Translations under genes and position numbers: made by a program
Shown here: piece by piece, positions 59,299 to 64,000 of the stretch
Position numbering within the stretch: the stretch's first letter is position 1
Layout of the letters: each line of letters begins with the position of its first letter
Notes under the pieces: model-generated
What the model was told of the DNA's origin: nothing
What the model saw: the letters and a program-made list of their open reading frames with translations, nothing else
The model's database searches: none
Origin: CAG-964 sp902789345
Lineage (GTDB): Bacteria; Bacillota; Clostridia; Oscillospirales; Acutalibacteraceae
NCBI GenBank assembly: GCA_052117325.1
Contig: JBQKJJ010000001.1
Direction: 5' to 3' (one strand)
DNA length: 64,000 nt

Positions 59299-59901
59299 AT
59301 GGCAAAGAATATGCAGCCAATCGCAAAGCGTTGCAGAACACTTGGCATAGAGCCTTCGGTTATGGGTTACAATAAGAAATCTTCTAACAGAAACCCAAAC
59401 GGCAACGCAAGAAGAAAGAAAAGTGAATATAGCCTACAGCTAACTGAAAAGCAAAAGGTTAAGTTTATATACGGTATTATGGAGAAGCAGTTCCGTCACT
59501 ATTATGACGAGGCTGCTAAGGCAGAGGGCAAGACAGGTACAGTTTTGCTTACAACTATTGAGCGTCGTCTTGATAATGTTGTATTCAGACTGGGACTAGC
59601 TTCTACAAGAAGAGAAGCTAGACAGCTTGTTAGCCATGCTCATTTTACAGTAAATGGCAAAAAGGTAAATGTACCATCATACCTTGTTAAGGTTGGAGAT
59701 GTTATTAAGGTTAGCGATAAGAGCCGCTCAACTAATAGATTTAAGGCTATTGCTGAGGGTGAGACTAAGTCTATTGCTTCTCCAAAGTGGTTAGAGAAAG
59801 ATGCTGATTTGTTGGGTGGTAAAGTTGTTGCTGCTCCTGAGAGAGAGGATATCGACTTCCCTGTTGAAGAGCATCTTATCGTTGAGTTGTACTCCAAGTA
59901 A
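59299..59901 (+). CDS. rpsD: Ribosomal protein S4
   Basis: 200-residue uS4, 16S assembly initiator and fidelity protein. RRLDNVVFRLGLASTRREARQ is the S4 RNA-binding motif. Unlike the C+ S4 form, no N-terminal zinc Cys cluster is visible (one Cys in AKRCRTLG). Confidence 0.95.
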   Translation: MAKNMQPIAKRCRTLGIEPSVMGYNKKSSNRNPNGNARRKKSEYSLQLTEKQKVKFIYGIMEKQFRHYYDEAAKAEGKTGTVLLTTIERRLDNVVFRLGLASTRREARQLVSHAHFTVNGKKVNVPSYLVKVGDVIKVSDKSRSTNRFKAIAEGETKSIASPKWLEKDADLLGGKVVAAPEREDIDFPVEEHLIVELYSK

Positions 59902-59982
59902 TCCTAACATAAATGTAGTGTTATTTATTAGGTTTACGCCCATACGCAGTTTTTTCTGTGAATGTATATAGGAGGTTCACTG

Positions 59983-60936
59983 ATGATAGAAATTGAAAAG
60001 CCAAGCATAAATGTTGAAGATTTGTCCGAAGACGGTTCTTTCGGAAGATTTGTTGTTGAGCCGCTTGAAAGAGGCTTTGGTAATACACTTGGCAACAGCC
60101 TAAGAAGAGTTTTGCTTTCTTCTTTGGAAGGCGTTGCTGTTAAGTCTATTAAGATTAACGGTGTTTTGCACGAGTTTTCTACCATTCCCGGTGTAAAAGA
60201 AGATGTTACACAGATTGTTCTTAATATGAAGGGATTGGTTGCCAAGCTGCACTGTAACGGTGAAAAAACAGTTGAAATCAGCGCTGAAGGTCCTTGTGAG
60301 GTTACTGCGGCATCTATTTCTGCTGACAGCGAGGTTGAAATTCTAAATCCGGAAATGCATATTGCTACACTGGATGACGGAGCTAAGCTTTATATGGAAA
60401 TAACCCTTGATAAGGGAAGAGGATATGTTCCTGGCGAGCGTAATAAGGCTCTTATGAACAACAATGTTATAGGCGTTTTGCCTATTGACTCAATTTACAC
60501 ACCTGTATTAAAGGTGAACTACACAGTTGAGAACACTCGTGTTGGTCAGATTACTGACTATGATAAGCTATCATTAGATGTTTGGACAAACGGCGTTATT
60601 ACTGCTCAAGAGGCTGTTTCACTTGCAGCTAAGGTTCTTACCGAGCATCTTAACCTGTTTGTGGACCTTTCTGATAAGGGTTCTACAACTGAAATTATGG
60701 TAGAAAAGGACGACAAGGGCAAGGAAAAGGTTCTTGAAATGACTATTGAAGAGCTTGATTTGTCTGTTCGTTCATTTAACTGCCTAAAGCGTGCAGGTAT
60801 TAATACTGTTGAGGATCTTATTAACAGATCTCAGGACGATATGATGAAAGTCCGTAACCTTGGACGCAAATCTTTAGAGGAAGTTATTGACAAATTAGAG
60901 TCTTTAGGATTTTCTCTACAGAATGATGAAGAATAA
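59983..60936 (+). CDS. rpoA: RNA polymerase alpha subunit
   Basis: 317 residues. The N-terminal dimerisation domain includes ERGFGNTLGNSLRRVLLSS; the C-terminal domain (VRSFNCLKRAGINTVEDLI, RNLGRKSLEEV) contacts UP elements and activators. ATG 59983 after AGGAGG is chosen; an ATG at 59962 lies upstream of that site. Confidence 0.97.
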   Translation: MIEIEKPSINVEDLSEDGSFGRFVVEPLERGFGNTLGNSLRRVLLSSLEGVAVKSIKINGVLHEFSTIPGVKEDVTQIVLNMKGLVAKLHCNGEKTVEISAEGPCEVTAASISADSEVEILNPEMHIATLDDGAKLYMEITLDKGRGYVPGERNKALMNNNVIGVLPIDSIYTPVLKVNYTVENTRVGQITDYDKLSLDVWTNGVITAQEAVSLAAKVLTEHLNLFVDLSDKGSTTEIMVEKDDKGKEKVLEMTIEELDLSVRSFNCLKRAGINTVEDLINRSQDDMMKVRNLGRKSLEEVIDKLESLGFSLQNDEE

Positions 60937-60974
60937 TTGTTTACTATAAAATTTATGTAAAGGAGTGAATTACG

Positions 60975-61316
60975 ATGCCAGGTACAAGAAAGCTGGGAAG
61001 AGCTACTTCTCATAGAATTGCAATGCTAAGAGGCATGGTTACTTTCCTTTTTGAAAACGGAAAAATTGAAACTACATTAACTCGTGCAAAAGAAGTTAGA
61101 GCTATGGCTGAAAAAATGATAACTATAGCTAAGGTTGATAGCCTTCACAATAAGCGTATGGTTATGTCTTTCATAACTAAGGAAGATGTTGCTGTAAAGC
61201 TGTTTAAGGAGATTGCACCAAAGTATGCAGACAAGAACGGTGGTTACACTCGTATCACTAAGCTTGGTCCTCGTCGTGGTGACGCAGCAGAAATGGCTAT
61301 TATCGAGCTTCTGTAA
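60975..61316 (+). CDS. rplQ: Ribosomal protein L17
   Basis: 113-residue bL17. PGTRKLGRATSHRIAMLRGMV and the C-terminal YTRITKLGPRRGDAAEMAIIEL. Last gene of the cluster, before a terminator. Confidence 0.96.
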   Translation: MPGTRKLGRATSHRIAMLRGMVTFLFENGKIETTLTRAKEVRAMAEKMITIAKVDSLHNKRMVMSFITKEDVAVKLFKEIAPKYADKNGGYTRITKLGPRRGDAAEMAIIELL

Positions 61317-61332
61317 TATTGCCAATTTTTAT

Positions 61333-61364
61333 ACAGGCGGCGCAATTTTGTGTCGCCTGTTTTT
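61333..61364 (+). terminator. Terminator of the ribosomal cluster
   Basis: 11-bp stem with two G-T pairs (61333-61343 with 61350-61360) followed by TTTTG. Confidence 0.85.
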
Positions 61365-61368
61365 GTAA

Positions 61369-61443
61369 CTGCCCGTAGCATAATGGATAGTGCGCCGGAC
61401 TCCGACTCCGGTGGTGTGGGTTCAATTCCCGTCGGGCGGACCA
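61369..61443 (+). tRNA. tRNA-Arg, anticodon CCG
   Basis: Full cloverleaf: acceptor 61369-61375 with CGGGCGG before discriminator A61440, D stem GCAT/GTGC, anticodon stem CCGGA/TCCGG around loop CT-CCG-AC, T arm with TTCAATT, and encoded CCA at 61441-61443. The CCG anticodon reads the arginine codon CGG. Confidence 0.93.
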
Positions 61444-61448
61444 AATTT

Positions 61449-61492
61449 AGCCCGGTGTTTTGTTGCTTTTTAGCAAGACACCGGGCTTTTTG
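61449..61492 (+). terminator. Terminator after tRNA-Arg
   Basis: 10-bp perfect outer stem (61449-61458 with 61478-61487), extended by a further imperfect part, then TTTTTG. Confidence 0.88.
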
Positions 61493-61565
61493 CTGCGATT
61501 TTTGACTTTTAGGTCTTTAAAATGTTGCTCAAATCCCCTTTGCGACAAAAAATGCGTTACTAAAA

Positions 61566-61594
61566 TTGACATTTATGGGCTGCAGCATTAAAAT
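61566..61594 (+). promoter_or_regulatory. Promoter of the hem operon
   Basis: TTGACA (61566-61571), 17-base spacer, TAAAAT (61589-61594), about 80 bases upstream of hemA. Confidence 0.6.
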
Positions 61595-61672
61595 AACACA
61601 GGAATGATTTTATTTAGTGCGTGTGCGTATTAATGTTTTTTTGCTGAAACAAGCACGCACAGGAGTGTTTAT

Positions 61673-62809
61673 ATGTATTGTATAAGTGTGAATTACAAAA
61701 ATTCGGATATTAATGTAAGAGAAAAACTAGCTTTTTCAGAAAGCATACAATCAGATATTTTAAAAGAGCTTTTATCCTACAGCGAAATTCAACAGTGTGT
61801 AATACTTTGCACCTGCAACAGAACCGAGCTGTACTTTTGCGGCAATGAAGATGCTGTGATTATAGCAGAAAATGTGCTGTCACAGCGTTCCGGTATAGAA
61901 ATGCATATTCTGAAAAAACATTTATATTTGTTTTATCACAAACAGGCGGTACAGCATTTATTTAAGGTGGCAAGCGGTATAGAGTCTATGGTTATAGGTG
62001 AAGATGAAATTTTAGGTCAGCTAAAGCTTGCGTACAGCGCGGCACAGGGCTGTGGTGCTGCCGGCTTTGAGATTAACCAGATTTTTCAGTCTGCTATAGC
62101 CTGTGCAAAAAAGATTAAAACAGAAACGGCTATTTCTAAAACCTCTGTTTCCACTGCTACATTGGCGGCAAATGAAATTTCACGATTTAAAGATAATGTT
62201 TTGGTTTTGGTAATAGGTGCAACAGGAAAAATCGGCACAACACTTGTGAAAAATTTACTTTCCCACAAAAATGTTACGGTTGTTACTACCCTTAGAAATC
62301 ACAGTGCTCCTCTTTCGTTTACAGGTGATAAAATAAAGACTGTTGATTATGCCAAGAGGTACGACTATGTTGACAGTGCCGACTGTATAGTCAGTGCAAC
62401 AGCCGGCCCTCACTATACAATTACATACAATGACTTGTCCAAAAGTATAAAGCAACAGAAGCCCCGCTTGCTTATAGACCTGGCAGTACCACCTGATATT
62501 GACAGTCAGGTAACAGAAATTTTTGGTGTACAGCGTATGGGCATTGACTATTTTGAGCAGTTGGCACAGGAAAACAACGCACTTAAAATGAATTCGGTAG
62601 AGGCAGCAAAGGTAATTATTCAAAAGGAAATTGATGTTTTGAAAAAGGACATTGCTTTTCATTACTTTTTGCCGTATGTTGAAAAATTAAAGGCAAGCCT
62701 TAGCAAAGCATCGTTTGAAGATGTGCTGTATAAGCTAAAGGCGGAAATGTCTGCCGATGAATTTATAAAAACCCTTGAAGTTTTAAAAAGCTTTGACGAA
62801 AGGAGTTAA
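61673..62809 (+). CDS. hemA: Glutamyl-tRNA reductase
   Basis: First step of C5-pathway tetrapyrrole synthesis: glutamyl-tRNA to glutamate semialdehyde with NADPH. 378 residues. The catalytic Cys lies in ILCTCNRTELYF; GIESMVIGEDEILGQLK is the family signature, and the NADPH-binding site is VLVIGATGKIGTTL. Slightly shorter than the usual roughly 420 because of a reduced C-terminal dimerisation region. One base separates its stop from the next ATG. Confidence 0.94.
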   Translation: MYCISVNYKNSDINVREKLAFSESIQSDILKELLSYSEIQQCVILCTCNRTELYFCGNEDAVIIAENVLSQRSGIEMHILKKHLYLFYHKQAVQHLFKVASGIESMVIGEDEILGQLKLAYSAAQGCGAAGFEINQIFQSAIACAKKIKTETAISKTSVSTATLAANEISRFKDNVLVLVIGATGKIGTTLVKNLLSHKNVTVVTTLRNHSAPLSFTGDKIKTVDYAKRYDYVDSADCIVSATAGPHYTITYNDLSKSIKQQKPRLLIDLAVPPDIDSQVTEIFGVQRMGIDYFEQLAQENNALKMNSVEAAKVIIQKEIDVLKKDIAFHYFLPYVEKLKASLSKASFEDVLYKLKAEMSADEFIKTLEVLKSFDERS

Positions 62810-62810
62810 A

Positions 62811-63419
62811 ATGGCTTACTTTCCCTTTTATATTGATATTGAAAAGAAACATATTTTGGTTGTAGGTGGCGGAACAGTGGCACTGCGCAAGGTGGAAAAG
62901 CTGTTGCCTTTTAACCCTGACATAACTGTGGTTTCGCCTAAAATATGTAATGAAATTGTTAATCTTGGTGTAAAAACAGTAAAGCGTGAGTTTGCTGACA
63001 GTGACCTTGACGGTATGCTTTGCGTAATAAGCGCTACAAACAATTCACGGGTAAATGAACACATTTATAGGCTGTGCAGTGAGAAAAATATACCTGTAAA
63101 CACTGTGGACGATAAAGAAAAATGTACTTTTATTTTCCCGGCGTTAGTCAAAGAAAACGGTGTAACGGCGGGTATTACTACCTCAGGCAAAAGCCCTGTT
63201 TACGCAAAATATATAAAAGAACAGGTTATACAACTGTTAGAAAATATTAACACAAATACAGTAGATGTTTTATGGAAATATAGAGCAACGATAAAAGCAA
63301 GCATAAACAGTGAAGAAGAAAGGAAAGAAATATTTACCCGACTTCTTAATATGTGTGTTGAGGGTGCTTTGGTGGATGACGAAGCTGTTGAAAGAATAAT
63401 TAAGGAATATACATTATGA
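62811..63419 (+). CDS. Precorrin-2 dehydrogenase / Met8-SirC type siroheme protein
   Basis: 202-residue NAD-dependent enzyme that oxidises precorrin-2 to sirohydrochlorin, possibly also chelating the metal. The N-terminal Rossmann fold has HILVVGGGTVALRKVEKLL; VISATNNSRVNEHIY and TSGKSPVYAKYIKEQ match the Met8/CysG N-terminal family. ATG 62811 with AAAGGAG upstream. Its stop overlaps the hemC start (ATGA). It places the operon in siroheme or cobalamin synthesis. Confidence 0.88.
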   Translation: MAYFPFYIDIEKKHILVVGGGTVALRKVEKLLPFNPDITVVSPKICNEIVNLGVKTVKREFADSDLDGMLCVISATNNSRVNEHIYRLCSEKNIPVNTVDDKEKCTFIFPALVKENGVTAGITTSGKSPVYAKYIKEQVIQLLENINTNTVDVLWKYRATIKASINSEEERKEIFTRLLNMCVEGALVDDEAVERIIKEYTL

Positions 63420-64000
63420 AAATTAAAATTGGTACCAGAAAAAGCAAGCTGGCACTTGCACAAACAGAAATGTTTATAGAAAAGCTTGTTGAAAAAATTC
63501 CAAATGTACAGCCACAGATAGTGCATATATCCACTACCGGTGACAAAGTACTGAACAAACCCCTTGCGGCATTAGGAGGTAAGGGAGTATTTATTGCCGA
63601 GCTTGAACAGGCGTTGCTAAACGGTGAAATTGATGTGGCTGTCCATAGTGCCAAGGATTTGCCATTAAGTTTAGCAGACGGCTTAGGAATAACCGCTGTG
63701 CTGGAGCGTGGCGATTACAGAGATGTGCTTGTAACAAGGAATAATGATTGTATAATAAACAATGATAGCTTTTTGGTGGGTACAGGCAGTATGCGTCGGG
63801 CAAGGTTTTTAAAAAAGCTGTACCCCAATGTACAGGTAAAAAACATTAGGGGCAATGTGGATACAAGGTTGAATAAGCTTTTAAAAGGTGAATATGACGG
63901 TATAATATTAGCCGCCGCCGGCTTAAAAAGACTTAACCTCTTTATAGGTCAAAACTACACCGTAACTCCATTTGACTACGACAGCTTTTTGCCTGCACCT
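63416..64000 (+). CDS. hemC: Porphobilinogen deaminase (3' end missing)
   Basis: Hydroxymethylbilane synthase, which joins four porphobilinogens. The first 195 residues are present and the frame runs open off the window end. MKIKIGTRKSKLALAQTEM, VAVHSAKDLPL and RRARFLKKLYPNVQVKNIRGNVDTRL are diagnostic. The dipyrromethane-binding Cys lies beyond the window. Coupled to the previous gene by ATGA. Confidence 0.95.
   Translation, partial: MKIKIGTRKSKLALAQTEMFIEKLVEKIPNVQPQIVHISTTGDKVLNKPLAALGGKGVFIAELEQALLNGEIDVAVHSAKDLPLSLADGLGITAVLERGDYRDVLVTRNNDCIINNDSFLVGTGSMRRARFLKKLYPNVQVKNIRGNVDTRLNKLLKGEYDGIILAAAGLKRLNLFIGQNYTVTPFDYDSFLPAP

Overview
The window comes from a low-GC Gram-positive anaerobe of the Clostridia. 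A Ruminococcus/Oscillospiraceae-type organism, possibly near the starch-degrading ruminococci, is the best guess, inferred from gene content alone. Evidence: meso-DAP-type MurE, glutamine synthetase III, NrdG, a ferredoxin-thioredoxin-reductase-like protein, FNT formate channel, lipoproteins with Gram-positive lipoboxes, C4-zinc S14 and adenylate kinase, and the Firmicutes order map-KOW protein-infA-rpmJ. No rRNA, transposase, phage, CRISPR array or origin was seen.

Layout. 1-2.5 kb: 3' end of glycyl-tRNA synthetase, converging on murE. 3.1-8.8 kb: maltodextrin uptake unit (binding lipoprotein, two MalFG permeases) followed by an extracellular GH13 lipoprotein; no MalK ATPase is present. 9-12.8 kb: single-chain purL. 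12.9-13.7 kb: LytTR regulator with DUF3021 membrane partner. 14-17.3 kb: tatD overlapping a membrane-anchored cohesin-like protein, then an SseB-like protein. 17.6-20.7 kb: a YfhO-type membrane protein converging on a 39-residue Cys-rich peptide. 21-25.2 kb: nitrogen block, glutamine synthetase III and an Amt transporter fused to a PII domain; both leaders carry hairpins resembling ANTAR antitermination sites. 25.4-32.3 kb: repeat-bearing membrane protein, HD protein, nrdG, an amino-acid ABC transporter whose fused binding domain looks circularly permuted, thiT, a transglutaminase lipoprotein. 32.4-35.4 kb (minus): a Thr-rich lipoprotein and a three-gene DUF5685/J-domain/membrane-protein operon. 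35.6-45.4 kb: HAD phosphatase, focA, Gfo/Idh/MocA oxidoreductase, nitrilase-family hydrolase, thioredoxin plus FTR-like protein, a decayed GNAT gene, tcdA-recG, D,D-carboxypeptidase, cobO and a 34-residue membrane microprotein. 45.5-61.3 kb: the complete S10-spc-alpha ribosomal cluster (rpsJ to rplQ) with a long leader and an internal promoter before rpsM. 61.4-64 kb: tRNA-Arg(CCG) and the tetrapyrrole genes hemA, a Met8/SirC-type dehydrogenase and partial hemC.

Many promoters follow one pattern: TTGnnn, a 17-base spacer and an extended -10 (TGnTATAAT-like). The themes are alpha-glucan import and breakdown, nitrogen assimilation probably controlled by leader RNA, ferredoxin-linked redox maintenance, and translation. 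Function calls rest on recognised motifs and gene order read by eye; no database search was run.
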